Of a stretch of DNA of 54,166 nucleotides, positions 45,953 through 54,166 are shown in pieces. The number at the start of each line of letters is the position of its first letter. The first letter of the stretch is position 1. The position numbers were made by a program, and so were the translations under genes. The notes under the pieces are model-generated. The model was not told where the DNA came from, ran no database searches, and saw only the letters and a program-made list of their open reading frames with translations. This DNA comes from Synergistaceae bacterium (GTDB taxonomy: Bacteria; Synergistota; Synergistia; Synergistales; Aminobacteriaceae), in contig JAISQE010000042.1 of NCBI GenBank assembly GCA_031274425.1, positions 1 to 54,166 of the forward strand, read 5' to 3'.

Positions 45953-46816
45953 ATGGATATTCTACAAGACACTTTTTTTCGCGACGGCCGGGAGAGTTCT
46001 CAGCCAGGCGACGTTCACCGAAAGCACGAGAACTTGAAGCAATACCTGCGCCAGCTTGGGAGCGTGGCCATCGCCTTTTCCGGCGGGGTGGACTCCACCT
46101 TTTTGCTGAAAACGGCTCACGACGCCTTGGGCGAGCGGGCCATAGCCGTCACGGCGCGTTCGTGCTCTTTTCCGCTGCGGGAGCTCAAGGAGGCGACGGC
46201 GTTCTGCGAAAAGGAGAACATCCTGCACATCGTCTGCGACTCCGAGGAGTTGAATATCGAGGGATTCTCGAAAAATCCGACCAATCGCTGCTATCTTTGC
46301 AAAAACGAACTGTTCACGAAGATATGGTCGGTCGCGCGCGAGCACGGCATCGACAACGTAGCCGAGGGATCGAACATGGACGACAACGGAGATTACCGCC
46401 CGGGCCTGATCGCCGTTCGGGAGCAGGGCGTGAAAAGCCCCCTGCGCCACGCGGAGCTCTTCAAGTCGGAGATACGGGTTCTCTCCAAGGAGATGGGCCT
46501 GCCGACCTGGGACAAACAGTCCTTCGCCTGCCTTTCCTCCCGTTTCCCCTACGGGGAGAGCATCACGGAGGAGCGTCTCAGGATGGTGGACCAGGCGGAG
46601 CAAGTGCTTCTGGACATGGGCCTCAAGCAGGTGCGCGTGCGTCATCACGGAAATTTGGCCCGGATCGAAACCGACGAGGAAGGCTTCGGCGCCTTCGCGG
46701 ACCGCGAGGTTCGCGAGGCGCTGTACGACCAATTCAAGAAGATCGGCTTCACCTACGTCTCGCTGGACCTTTTGGGGTACCGCACGGGCAGCATGAACGA
46801 GACCCTGGTCCTGTAA
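45953..46816 (+). CDS. larE: LarE-type ATP-dependent sacrificial sulfur transferase
   Basis: The 287-residue protein is a PP-loop enzyme of the LarE family. It has AIAFSGGVDSTFLLK and later the cysteine in SFACLSSRFPYGE, the residue that donates sulfur to the nickel-pincer cofactor in LarE. CYLCKNELF (about 100-108) is also a family feature. The chosen ATG at 45953 lies behind a G-rich site; the upstream TTG is unlikely. It ends the sulfur operon. No larA, larB or larC is in the window, so lactate racemisation cannot be inferred. Confidence 0.88.
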   Translation: MDILQDTFFRDGRESSQPGDVHRKHENLKQYLRQLGSVAIAFSGGVDSTFLLKTAHDALGERAIAVTARSCSFPLRELKEATAFCEKENILHIVCDSEELNIEGFSKNPTNRCYLCKNELFTKIWSVAREHGIDNVAEGSNMDDNGDYRPGLIAVREQGVKSPLRHAELFKSEIRVLSKEMGLPTWDKQSFACLSSRFPYGESITEERLRMVDQAEQVLLDMGLKQVRVRHHGNLARIETDEEGFGAFADREVREALYDQFKKIGFTYVSLDLLGYRTGSMNETLVL

Positions 46817-46878
46817 GCCTTGGCCCTATAAGCATGTAAGCGAGGAAGTTTTGTAGGCGAGAAAATTTACGAGGAAGT

Positions 46879-48312
46879 TTACGGCCATGCCTCGATACGC
46901 CGGAGCGTCTTCGTCGTCGAAAAACCCTCCAGGAAGGGGAGAATCGCGACTTCGTCCACAAACTCGCGGCCCGGCAGGTCCTCGGCTTTATAGTCGCCGC
47001 CCTTGGCCAGAATGTGAGGTCGCAACTCGGCCAAAAGCTCCGCGGGTGTGTCCTCGTCGAAGACGACCACCAGGTCCACGGGTCTCAGCGCGGCCAGAAG
47101 CCGCGCGCGGTCTTCTTCCCCGTTGACGGGGCGGTTTTTCCCTTTCAGAGCCCGGACGGAGCGATCGCTGTTCAGGCCGACGATCAGGCGGTCCCCCAGC
47201 TCGCGGGCACGCTCCAGGCTTTCCACGTGCCCGGCGTGCAGGACGTCGAAACAGCCATTGGTGAAGACGACGCGACGCCCTTCCTCTTTCCACTCCCGAC
47301 AAAGCCGGACGGCGGACTCCCGCGCCACGCGGCGAGGCGCGGCCAGCAGGTCGGAGGCGGCGATCGGATAGGTTCCCGCTTTGGTCACAGCGATCTGGGC
47401 GGCCTCGTTGGAAAACCGAACCGCCTCGATCATGGAAAAGCCGGAAGCGACGCCGGCCGCCAGGCAGGCGATGACCGTGTCGCCCGCGCCGCTGACGTCG
47501 AAGACCTCCACAGGCCGCGCCGGAAGGTGCGTTGTTCCTCCTTCGCCGATGAGGGTCATGCCCTGGGAGGAGCGCGTGACCAGAAGCCACTCCAACGCCG
47601 CATTCCGTCGCGCGCTTTCTCCAGACCGCGCGACGGCGGCGTTTTCGTTGGAAACGGGTCCGCACACGGCGGCCAGTTCCGAAAGGTTGGGCGTGGCGAC
47701 GGTGGCTCCCCGGTACTTGCGCCAGTCGTCGCCTCTCGGATCGACGAACACGGGAACGTTTCGCCCGCGCGCCGCCTCTATGGCCGCGGCCGAAAGCCGA
47801 GGCGCGCAGAACCCCAGTCCGTAGTCGGACAGGATCACGGCCGCGACGGCGTTTTCATCGAGAAGTTTTTCGAGCCAGGCCACGGCTTCCGCCGAAAGCC
47901 GTTCGTCCAGGGGATCGACGGTCTCGTGGTCGAAACGCGCGACCTGCTGACCGCCGCAGATCAGGCGAGTTTTGGTCAACGTGGGCGCGACTCTGTCGAA
48001 CAGCCTCGCCTTGATCGCGTTTTCGTTTATATGCCGTCGGACGCTCCGGGCTCCATCGTCCTTTCCGACGGCCCCAACCAAAAACACGCGGCATCCCAAT
48101 CCCCTCAGGTTCATGGCGACGTTTCCCGCCCCTCCCAGGTTGTCCGTTTCTCGGTCGCAAACGACGACGGGGATAGGGGCCTCCCGCGAAACGCGCGCGG
48201 TGGAGCCCGTAAGATAACGATCCAGCACGACGTCTCCCAATATCGCGATTCCCACCTCCGCCATCCCGCCGGAGCGCAGAAATTCTAAAAGAGTGGACTC
48301 CCGTTTCGGCAT
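46879..48312 (-). CDS. hldE: bifunctional heptose kinase / adenylyltransferase HldE
   Basis: HldE makes ADP-heptose for lipopolysaccharide: heptose-7-phosphate kinase plus heptose-1-phosphate adenylyltransferase. The 477-residue protein has a PfkB-like kinase with DNLGGAGNVAMNL and VFDVSGAGDTVI (GAGD 275-278), and a nucleotidyltransferase domain with TNGCFDVLHAGH (351-362). Both domains are complete, unlike organisms with split rfaE genes. It starts one base after the ugd stop. It marks a lipopolysaccharide-bearing outer membrane. Confidence 0.95.
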   Translation of the reverse strand: MPKRESTLLEFLRSGGMAEVGIAILGDVVLDRYLTGSTARVSREAPIPVVVCDRETDNLGGAGNVAMNLRGLGCRVFLVGAVGKDDGARSVRRHINENAIKARLFDRVAPTLTKTRLICGGQQVARFDHETVDPLDERLSAEAVAWLEKLLDENAVAAVILSDYGLGFCAPRLSAAAIEAARGRNVPVFVDPRGDDWRKYRGATVATPNLSELAAVCGPVSNENAAVARSGESARRNAALEWLLVTRSSQGMTLIGEGGTTHLPARPVEVFDVSGAGDTVIACLAAGVASGFSMIEAVRFSNEAAQIAVTKAGTYPIAASDLLAAPRRVARESAVRLCREWKEEGRRVVFTNGCFDVLHAGHVESLERARELGDRLIVGLNSDRSVRALKGKNRPVNGEEDRARLLAALRPVDLVVVFDEDTPAELLAELRPHILAKGGDYKAEDLPGREFVDEVAILPFLEGFSTTKTLRRIEAWP

Positions 48313-49689
48313 TTAAACGCTCCGGTCGACTTCGACGCTGGACTGGTCCGCAGCCGGTCGGCTCACCACCGGCCGCCCCACGGAGTAGTAGTCGAAGCCC
48401 CTTCTCCCCATCTCGGACAGGGAATAGAGGTTGCGCCCGTCTACGACGACCGGCTCCCTCAACATGCGTTTGACGCGCTCGAAGTCGGGTTGTTTGTAGA
48501 TGTCCCACTCCGTCGCCACGACCAGCACGTCCGCGCCGTTGACGGCGTCGTAGGGGTCGTGCACGTAGATCAGCCCCTGGCGTTCGCCCAGGGCCTCGCG
48601 GGTTTCCTCGATCGCTCGGGGGTCGTGGGCCTGAACGCGCGTCCCCTCGGCCAGAAGTCTGCGAATAAGGGTTTGGGCCGGGGCCTCGCGGGTGTCGGAG
48701 GTCTTGGGTTTGAAGGCCAGCCCCCAGAGCGCGACGGTTCGCCCCGAAAGCCCTCCCGAAGCGCCGAAATGGCTGGAGAGCTTTTCGTAGAGCACCTCTT
48801 TCTGGCGGACGTTGACCTCGTCGACCGCGGTCAGGAGCCGCGAGACGTAACCGGAGGACGCCGCGAAGTCGCGGATCGCCCGAACATCTTTGGGAAAACA
48901 GGACCCGCCGTAACCGCACCCGGCATATAAAAATTTGCTGCCGATGCGGGTGTCCAACGCCATCGCCTGACGGACGTTGTCCACGTTGGCCCCGACGCGC
49001 TCGCAGATGTTCGCCACTTCGTTCATGAAGGAGATGCGCGTCGCCAGCATCGCGTTGGCGGCGTATTTCGCCATTTCGGCGGAGGCGATGTCCATAAAAA
49101 GAATTTTGTCGGGCTCGACGAAGGAATAGAGGTTCTTCATCCGCTCCGCGACCTCTGGGGAGTCCGAGCCGACCACCACCCGGTCCGGTTCGACGAAATC
49201 CCGAACCGCCGCCCCCTCGCGCAGAAACTCGGGGTTCGACGTCATGTCCGGTTGGAGGCCGGAGCCCCGTTTGCGCAGCTCTTCGGTCACCCAGCCCTTG
49301 ACCTTGCCGTTCGTGCCCACCGGAACGGTGGACTTCACGGCGACCAGAAGGCGTCCGTTCATGGCTCGCCCTATATCGCGCGCGGCGGACTCCACATATC
49401 GGAGGTCCGCGCTGCCGTCCGGCGTCGACGGAGTCCCGACGGTGATGAAACACACTTCCGCGTCTTTCAGGGCCTCGGCCAGGGTCGAGGCGAACTCCAG
49501 CCTTCCCTCCCCCATGTTGCGGACCATCATGTCCGAAAGTCCGGGCTCGTAAAACGGGACTTTGCCGCTACGCAGGGTTTCGATCTTATCCTCGTTGGTG
49601 TCCACGCAGACCACGTTGTTTCCGAACCGCGCCAGACACGTGCCCGTTACCAACCCCACGTAACCCGATCCGATCACGACCAACTTCAT
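48313..49689 (-). CDS. ugd: UDP-glucose 6-dehydrogenase
   Basis: The enzyme oxidises UDP-glucose to UDP-glucuronate, a precursor of surface polysaccharides. The 458-residue protein has the NAD-binding GSGYVGLVTG, TVPVGT, and the active-site cysteine in GCGYGGSCFPKD (Cys264), with the lysine in the same segment. The C-terminal 80 residues end in an extension rich in Ser/Val. It is the first gene of a two-gene unit with hldE, the two ends touching. Confidence 0.95.
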   Translation of the reverse strand: MKLVVIGSGYVGLVTGTCLARFGNNVVCVDTNEDKIETLRSGKVPFYEPGLSDMMVRNMGEGRLEFASTLAEALKDAEVCFITVGTPSTPDGSADLRYVESAARDIGRAMNGRLLVAVKSTVPVGTNGKVKGWVTEELRKRGSGLQPDMTSNPEFLREGAAVRDFVEPDRVVVGSDSPEVAERMKNLYSFVEPDKILFMDIASAEMAKYAANAMLATRISFMNEVANICERVGANVDNVRQAMALDTRIGSKFLYAGCGYGGSCFPKDVRAIRDFAASSGYVSRLLTAVDEVNVRQKEVLYEKLSSHFGASGGLSGRTVALWGLAFKPKTSDTREAPAQTLIRRLLAEGTRVQAHDPRAIEETREALGERQGLIYVHDPYDAVNGADVLVVATEWDIYKQPDFERVKRMLREPVVVDGRNLYSLSEMGRRGFDYYSVGRPVVSRPAADQSSVEVDRSV

Positions 49690-49782
49690 CCATCATTCCA
49701 CTCCTTCGATAGAAAACGCAGATAGAGAACATACGCCGCGGACATTCCCCACGGCATCACGAACGACGCTATGATTATACCG

Positions 49783-49812
49783 TTGTCCGAGAGGCGGGAC
49801 TTCGGCTATACT
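49783..49812 (+). promoter_or_regulatory. promoter for the nicotinamidase-like gene
   Basis: TTGTCC and TATACT with an 18-base spacer lie about 44 bases before the gene at 49856. Confidence 0.5.
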
Positions 49813-49855
49813 GAGCATCGCAGATGCAATTCGGGGAAGGGGGAAAAGGGAGAAA

Positions 49856-50638
49856 ATGATCAGGAGCGCGCTTGTCGTCATCGATCCTCAAAACGATTTT
49901 TGCGACCGCAAAGGAAGCCTTTACGTCGACGGAGCGGAGGAGGACATAGGCCGGCTGTCGAGGCACATCAAGGAAAATGCCGCCGACATCGGGGGAATTT
50001 TCGTTTCCCTCGACTCCCATGACCGCGTGGCGATTTTTCATCCGGCTTTCTGGTCGGGACCCGACGGCTCCCCGGCCCCCTTTACCCCGATCTCCCCCGC
50101 CGACTTCAAATCGGGGAAATGGAAGGCGGCCTCGCCCGCGAACGAACCCTTCGCGGAGCGGACGTTTAGCGTGATAGAGGCCCGCGGCGCGGGGGTCCTT
50201 ATGGTTTGGCCGGAACACTGCGTCGTCTCCACCTGGGGACATCAGATCGCGGAGCCGCTGCGGGACGCCCTGCAAGAATGGAGCGCGACCACCGGGCTGG
50301 CGGCGCGGTACGTCTTCAAAGGGGAGAACCCCTACACGGACCAATTTTCGGTGTTCGAGGGCGTGGACGACTCGTATCCCGAAACGTCGTTCAACGAAAA
50401 TTTTTTCGCCCGGCTCCTGGAGTTCGAGCAAGTGACCTTCGCGGGCGAGGCGTTGAGCCACTGCGTGCAGGAATCGATCTTGTCGTACGTCCGCAAGCTG
50501 GATAAGACGAAGGGCAGCCCCAAACAGAGCGTGCGCCTGCTCGTAGACTGTACGTCCCCGGTGGCCGGGTTCGACGGAAGCGCGTCCTGTCGCCTGCTCC
50601 ACGATGCCGGGGTAAAGCTTTTCTCCACGAACGAATAA
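49856..50638 (+). CDS. cysteine hydrolase, nicotinamidase-like (isochorismatase superfamily)
   Basis: The 260-residue protein has the Asp of IDPQNDF (Asp10), the metal-binding Asp-x-His and His of SLDSHDRVAIFHPAFW (Asp53, His55, His62), WPEHCV, the lysine segment KGENPYTDQFSVF and the nucleophile Cys203 in EALSHCV. This is the arrangement of nicotinamidase PncA (nicotinamide to nicotinate), but the region before the cysteine differs from classic PncA (GLATDYC) so the substrate is not certain. AAGGGAGA precedes the start. Confidence 0.82.
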   Translation: MIRSALVVIDPQNDFCDRKGSLYVDGAEEDIGRLSRHIKENAADIGGIFVSLDSHDRVAIFHPAFWSGPDGSPAPFTPISPADFKSGKWKAASPANEPFAERTFSVIEARGAGVLMVWPEHCVVSTWGHQIAEPLRDALQEWSATTGLAARYVFKGENPYTDQFSVFEGVDDSYPETSFNENFFARLLEFEQVTFAGEALSHCVQESILSYVRKLDKTKGSPKQSVRLLVDCTSPVAGFDGSASCRLLHDAGVKLFSTNE

Positions 50639-50747
50639 TGACCGCCATGTTCCTCCTTCAGGCCAGCCTCGATCTCCAAAATTTATGGGTCTTTTTTAGC
50701 GGAAAGTTAAGATGTATGTAAGAGGCTAATGGGGGAGGCAGGCTGTC

Positions 50748-51581
50748 ATGGAGACAAATCGAGAGACAAATGAGACCGAAGCGTTGAGGTTCGGCGTGGG
50801 TGCCGTCCTGGGGCGTACTTTCTCGACGCTGTTCAGGGGCTTCGGCGTCTTTTTGAGCCTGAGTTTTATCGCGGCGCTGGTGGTGGGCGTCATTGGTTAT
50901 CTGTTGTCAGGCATCGTGCGCTGGCGATTTTTGAAATGGACCATCGGTCTGAGTGTGGGGCTGCTGATTCAGGGAGCCGTCGCCTTCGGCGTCTTTCAGA
51001 TCCTCACGGGCGGGGCCGCGTCGCTCGGCGATTCCCTGTCGCATGGTCGGAAGCGCATTTTCTCCCTGGCCGGCACATCCCTGCTGGCCAGCCTGTGCCC
51101 CTTCATGCTCATCCCGCTGGTACATGTCATATCCGGGTTGAACGTGTTCTACAGCGACGGCAGCAGAGCGCTCCTCGAGACGCGCGGCGGCGAGGCGCTC
51201 CTCTGGATCATCGCGGCGGCGCTGGGGCTGCTGGTCATGGAGCTGCTGTGCATGTGGAGCGTCGCTCTTCCGACCTGCGCCGTGGAGCGTCTGGGCCCCA
51301 TGGAGAGTGTAAAGCGCAGCGCGCGGCTGACCTCCGGACACCATCTGAAAATCTACGGCCTTGCCCTGCTGGCGTTTATCATCATCCGGATCCTCGGGTG
51401 GATTATATCGTTCGTCACGGCCGGCCTTTTCCGCTCTGCCGTTTTCGTCGCCCTGGGCGCGGCCGTCGTCCGTATTTTTTCTCAGGCCTTCGCCAACGTG
51501 ATGATCGCCGTCGCCTATTACGACCTGAGGGCGGCCAAGGAGGGCGTCTCCATCGAAAGCCTGCCGAACGCCTTCGATTAA
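50748..51581 (+). CDS. multi-pass membrane protein
   Basis: The 277-residue protein has about six hydrophobic segments: FGVFLSLSFIAALVVGVIGYLL, WTIGLSVGLLIQGAVAFGVF, SLAGTSLLASLCPFMLIPLV, LLWIIAAALGLLVMELLCMW and two more near the C-terminus. The pattern AVERLGPMESVKRSARLTSGHHLKIYGLALL resembles the YciC/glycerophosphodiesterase membrane-domain group. No enzymatic motif. GGGGGAGG lies ten bases upstream of the ATG. Its function is unknown. Confidence 0.75.
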   Translation: METNRETNETEALRFGVGAVLGRTFSTLFRGFGVFLSLSFIAALVVGVIGYLLSGIVRWRFLKWTIGLSVGLLIQGAVAFGVFQILTGGAASLGDSLSHGRKRIFSLAGTSLLASLCPFMLIPLVHVISGLNVFYSDGSRALLETRGGEALLWIIAAALGLLVMELLCMWSVALPTCAVERLGPMESVKRSARLTSGHHLKIYGLALLAFIIIRILGWIISFVTAGLFRSAVFVALGAAVVRIFSQAFANVMIAVAYYDLRAAKEGVSIESLPNAFD

Positions 51582-51638
51582 GAAACCCCTTTTTAAGGAA
51601 GAAAATCAAACAACCGTTCAAGCCCCATGTGTCCAACT

Positions 51639-51814
51639 TTGCGATGGCAGGTACTCAGGGGGCAAAAGCTGAGCTGAATGGACGCAAGCGGCATATTGTC
51701 GTCGACACCGCTGGAGTTATTGCTTTATGTTGTGGTGCATTCGGCGGGGATACAGAACCGGGATGGAGCGAAGCTGGTAATTGAAGATCGCGAGAAGCGA
51801 AGAAAGCGGCGGAT
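51639..51814 (+). pseudogene. IS5-family transposase remnant (frameshifted)
   Basis: One frame gives ELNGRKRHIVVDTAGVIA and, after a shift near 51720, the next gives LYVVVHSAGIQNRDGAKLVIED. Together they match the catalytic core of IS5-type DDE transposases (GRKRH...VDT.G, then H.A.IQDRDGA). The ends of the element and both flanking catalytic parts are gone. It is a fragment of a once-mobile element. Confidence 0.78.
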
Positions 51815-51940
51815 GAGGCGATGAAGCAAATCGTAGAGACGGGATACGCGAACCGTTATCGCGACGTTGCGCTATTGGGTCTGGCGATAGACGACGAGCG
51901 GCGCGGCATAACGGAGTTTCGGACCGAAATGAGATCCGGC
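51785..51940 (+). pseudogene. C-terminal fragment of AAA-ATPase-like / PD-(D/E)XK protein
   Basis: The frame reads EAKKAADEAMKQIVETGYANRYRD, then LLGLAIDDERRGITEFRTEM. This resembles the C-terminal nuclease-like end of the AAA-ATPase-like (DUF1703) family, in which A..QI...GYA..Y precedes a GI.F....R strand. It starts inside the transposase remnant, so a deletion fused two broken genes. The same family begins intact at the right end of the window. Confidence 0.6.
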
Positions 51941-52068
51941 GTATTTTCAAATGCCGTATGGTCATGCCGTGTCTCCTTTCATATCAATTTGGATATGATA
52001 TTCATACTATAATACTATTTTTATTATTCAGAGACAAAGCATATAATGAGACCATAAGAGGGTATTTC

Positions 52069-52641
52069 ATGGGAAAAAGCTTTAAAAACTATTTCACGCT
52101 GTTCAAATCCACATTTTCATTGAGCGCCTTTACCTTCGGCGGCGGATATGTCATCATCCCTCTGATGAAAAAGAAGTTTGTGGATAAACTGGGATGGCTG
52201 GAGGAAGAAGAAATGCTGAATATGGCGGCATTGGCACAATCCTCCCCAGGGGCGATGGCTGTCAACGTCTCCATCTTGGTGGGGTGGCGGCTGATGGGTA
52301 TATCCGGGGCGCTGGTTGCAATTGTGGGAACTGTGCTGCCGCCCCTCATTATTCTGTCGGTAATTTCGCTGTTTTACGCCGCCTTTAGGGACAACGCCAT
52401 TGTGAGCGTCGTGCTCAAAGGAATGATGGCCGGCGTTTGCGCGGTCATTTTCGATGTGGTGATTACAATGGGCGGCAAAATTATCAAGACCAAAAAGCTG
52501 TTGCCTGTTCTTATCATGTTCGGGGCTTTTGCTGTCTATTATGTGCTTCATGTCAACGTCATTTACATCATACTGTTTTGCGGCGCCCTGGGAGCGCTGG
52601 TGAGCCTGCACGACAAAAAAGCGGGAAAGGAGCACATATAG
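52069..52641 (+). CDS. chromate transporter family protein, first subunit
   Basis: The 190-residue protein has four or five hydrophobic segments and the ChrA pattern: FSLSAFTFGGGYVIIPLMKKKFV, WLEEEEMLNMAALAQSSPGAMAVN and GTVLPPLIILSVISLF. It is the half-length type that pairs with a second subunit encoded 3 bases downstream. The start ATG lies behind AAGAGGG; the longer upstream frame is not coding. Composition is lower in GC than the chromosome. Members export chromate or other anions. Confidence 0.88.
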   Translation: MGKSFKNYFTLFKSTFSLSAFTFGGGYVIIPLMKKKFVDKLGWLEEEEMLNMAALAQSSPGAMAVNVSILVGWRLMGISGALVAIVGTVLPPLIILSVISLFYAAFRDNAIVSVVLKGMMAGVCAVIFDVVITMGGKIIKTKKLLPVLIMFGAFAVYYVLHVNVIYIILFCGALGALVSLHDKKAGKEHI

Positions 52642-52644
52642 GGC

Positions 52645-53208
52645 ATGATTTACCTGCAACTTTTCTGGAGCTTCTTTCAAATTGGGCTGTTCAGCTTTGG
52701 CGGTGGTATGGCCGCAATGCCATTGATTCAAAATCAGGTTGTGGACATTAACGGTTGGCTGACCCTCGCCGAGTTTACCGATCTCATCACCATTTCGGAG
52801 ATGACCCCCGGCCCCATCGCCATCAATTCGGCAACCTTTGTGGGAACGCAAATCGCCGGATTGGGCGGCGCGTTGGTGTCTACCCTCGGCTGCATATTGC
52901 CGTCCTGTATCATCGTGTCTCTGTTGGCGTGGCTGTATGGAAAGTACAAAGAATTGACAGTAATCAAAGGCGTGCTGGCAGGTTTGCGGCCCACAGTGGT
53001 GGCATTGATATTTTCTGCGGGCCTGTCCATCCTTGTGCTGTCTTTTTGGGGGCAGGGTGGTTTCAAATGGGATATATCCTCTACCGATTTTATTGCCGTT
53101 ACCCTGTTTGCTGCAGGGTTGTTCCTGTTGAGGGAATTCAAGCTGAATCCCATCTTTATTATGCTGGGCAGCGGCGTGGTTGGCGGAGTTTGTTATCTGT
53201 TGTTATGA
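52645..53208 (+). CDS. chromate transporter family protein, second subunit
   Basis: The 187-residue partner has the same architecture: FFQIGLFSFGGGMAAMPLIQNQVV, WLTLAEFTDLITISEMTPGPIAINSATFVG, and LPSCIIVSLLAWLYG. The FGGG and PGP motifs are the family hallmark. AAAGGAGC precedes the ATG at somewhat long spacing. With the first subunit it forms a two-protein transporter. Confidence 0.88.
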   Translation: MIYLQLFWSFFQIGLFSFGGGMAAMPLIQNQVVDINGWLTLAEFTDLITISEMTPGPIAINSATFVGTQIAGLGGALVSTLGCILPSCIIVSLLAWLYGKYKELTVIKGVLAGLRPTVVALIFSAGLSILVLSFWGQGGFKWDISSTDFIAVTLFAAGLFLLREFKLNPIFIMLGSGVVGGVCYLLL

Positions 53209-53221
53209 AGGAGGAACAAAA

Positions 53222-53734
53222 ATGACCATCACAGTAAAAAACGGGTTTTGCGAAAAGCTGTTTGTGAATGAAACCGGTAAGCTGCTTGCCACCCTGCGTA
53301 GCCAAAAGCTGTTTGGGCCGGAAAAGGCGGTGATTGGCTCGGACGGGGTTGTAAAATATGTGACGGATATTGAAAATCTTTCGGACAAAACCGCCGGAGA
53401 AAATCGGTGCTACACGCTTGCACAGAACGGTTCGCTTGTGGCAACTGCTTTGCCGGAATACGCCGCCGACGCCGATCACTTCGCTATGCCGCGGCCTCCT
53501 CGGCCAGTGGGTCTAACCATTCAAATGCAGGATGACATACAATGGCGTGTGGTGCGCAGCAAGAAGAACGCCGTTGAGGTACAGATCCCGGATGGTGTTG
53601 GCAGACTGTCGGACTTCTTTTCTATCCGGCCACAGGCATTGGAAATCCCCAATGAAAGCGATATATTCCTGTGGGTTGGAGTGTACGCTCTAATTGGCTA
53701 CATGATGCATGAGGACGATACCTATCCGGTGTGA
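53222..53734 (+). CDS. uncharacterised protein downstream of chromate transporter
   Basis: The 170-residue protein starts MTITVKNGFCEKLFVNETGK with AAGGAGGAA upstream. It is beta-rich (GSDGVVKYVTDIENL, NGSLVATALPEYA, VEVQIPDGVGRLSDFFSI) and resembles the tubby-like/LURP-one type of barrel in outline only. It is 13 bases behind the second chromate subunit and shares its lower GC content, so it is probably part of the same acquired unit. The function is unknown. Confidence 0.6.
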   Translation: MTITVKNGFCEKLFVNETGKLLATLRSQKLFGPEKAVIGSDGVVKYVTDIENLSDKTAGENRCYTLAQNGSLVATALPEYAADADHFAMPRPPRPVGLTIQMQDDIQWRVVRSKKNAVEVQIPDGVGRLSDFFSIRPQALEIPNESDIFLWVGVYALIGYMMHEDDTYPV

Positions 53735-53744
53735 GTTGCAACTG

Positions 53745-53896
53745 TGTCCTTTCCCGCTTCACCTGCGGCTCATCGCGCAACACGTTCTCCACACAGCGCC
53801 GGATAACCTCGGTGTCCTTCACTTCCTCTTTCAGTTGTGTGTATTCCGCATATAGGGTTAGCCGCTCGGCAGTAAGATATTGCTTGATAATAATCT
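53745..53896 (-). pseudogene. relaxase/mobilisation protein C-terminal relic
   Basis: The minus-strand frame, open from a stop near 53897, reads QYLTAERLTLYAEYTQLKEE, then KDTEVIRRCVENVLRDEPQ. This matches the helical C-terminal end of conjugative-element relaxases of Clostridia-type elements (YAEY..LK.EV...E.IRR.VE..L). Nothing else of the gene remains, and no oriT is seen. It suggests that the neighbouring chromate genes arrived with an integrative element. Confidence 0.55.
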
Positions 53897-54064
53897 AACT
53901 AGCCATGATCTGCGATCACGACGAGCAATGGAAATAGGAGACGAATCTATTTCCGTAGGAACCTCAAGCGAGGACATGATTCGCCTTACCGTTAATATCA
54001 TGCTTCGTCGCCTTGCGTGAGTTCTGACACTTTTAAAACACGCTCTTAGAGAAGGGACGCGCCT
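53897..54064. other. unassigned region before terminal AAA-ATPase gene
   Basis: A plus-strand frame to a TGA at 54018 gives RRAMEIGDESISVGTSSEDM and ends RLTVNIMLRRLA, but has no proper start and no family I recognise. It is probably debris. AGAAGGGAC before 54065 is the ribosome site for the next gene. Confidence 0.45.
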
Positions 54065-54166
54065 ATGAATCGATTAGCAAAACTGCCGATAGGCATCCAA
54101 ACGTTCGATGTAATCAGGAAAGAAGGGTATCTTTACGTCGATAAAACAAAATATCTCATCGACCTC
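54065..54166 (+). CDS. AAA-ATPase-like protein (DUF1703 type), truncated by window end
   Basis: The first 34 residues read MNRLAKLPIGIQTFDVIRKE, then GYLYVDKTKYLIDL. The pattern P.GI..F..IR..G..YVDKT..I..L is the N-terminus of the AAA-ATPase-like family that carries a C-terminal PD-(D/E)XK nuclease domain. It continues past the window. The same family left a C-terminal fragment near 51800. Confidence 0.85.
   Translation, partial: MNRLAKLPIGIQTFDVIRKEGYLYVDKTKYLIDL

Overview
The window is a chromosomal segment from a GC-rich diderm bacterium. Diderm status is supported by HldE (ADP-heptose synthesis for lipopolysaccharide) and by several secreted proteins with signal peptides. The mix of Firmicutes-like traits (PurS-type FGAM synthase, YjfB, BioY) with LPS heptose genes, a probable selenoprotein and peptide-controlled attenuators fits a Synergistota-type genome, but that assignment is inference.

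Layout. 1-537: degraded RelB/DinJ-type antitoxin and unassigned DNA. 538-5002: mutS-mutL on the minus strand. 5111-5281: a small YjfB-family gene on the plus strand. 5348-13168: a minus-strand purine operon purE-purC-purS-purQ-purL-purF-purMN. Its last five junctions are all ATGA overlaps, and purM and purN are fused. 13451-18740: a plus-strand ribose-type ABC importer whose ATPase is fused to one permease, with a cyclase-family hydrolase inside the operon. 18841-21338: a secreted TPR/propeller-like protein and BioY. 21377-24991: an ATPase/helicase pair resembling BrxD and BrxHI of BREX phage defence. 25041-31477: an AT-rich island holding an inverted-repeat element and a three-gene HerA-type ATPase operon with two glycine-zipper proteins, one of its genes frameshifted. 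31542-33894: two small secreted proteins, a cupin and spermidine synthase.

33891-39897 is a six-gene minus-strand operon (YibE/F, Ppx/GppA, SYLF, uridine phosphorylase, PtsI, thioredoxin-like protein). It has two in-frame stops of special interest: a TGA followed by a bacterial SECIS-like hairpin (probable new selenoprotein), and a TAG near the end of the uridine phosphorylase frame. 40038-42409: a Tyr/Pro-rich secreted peptide, then a sodium:solute symporter preceded by a leader peptide with a Tyr/Phe codon run and an intrinsic terminator. 42624-46816: a sulfur operon (cysK, mnmA, cysE, larE) preceded by a Cys-codon leader peptide. 46879-49689: ugd-hldE. 49856-51581: nicotinamidase-like protein and a membrane protein. 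51582-54166: mobile-element debris (IS5 transposase, AAA-ATPase/nuclease fragment, relaxase tail) around a lower-GC, probably acquired two-subunit chromate-type transporter, ending in the start of an AAA-ATPase-like gene.

The most novel elements are the candidate selenoprotein, the two amino-acid-sensing leader peptides, and the HerA/glycine-zipper island beside the BrxD/BrxHI-like pair.
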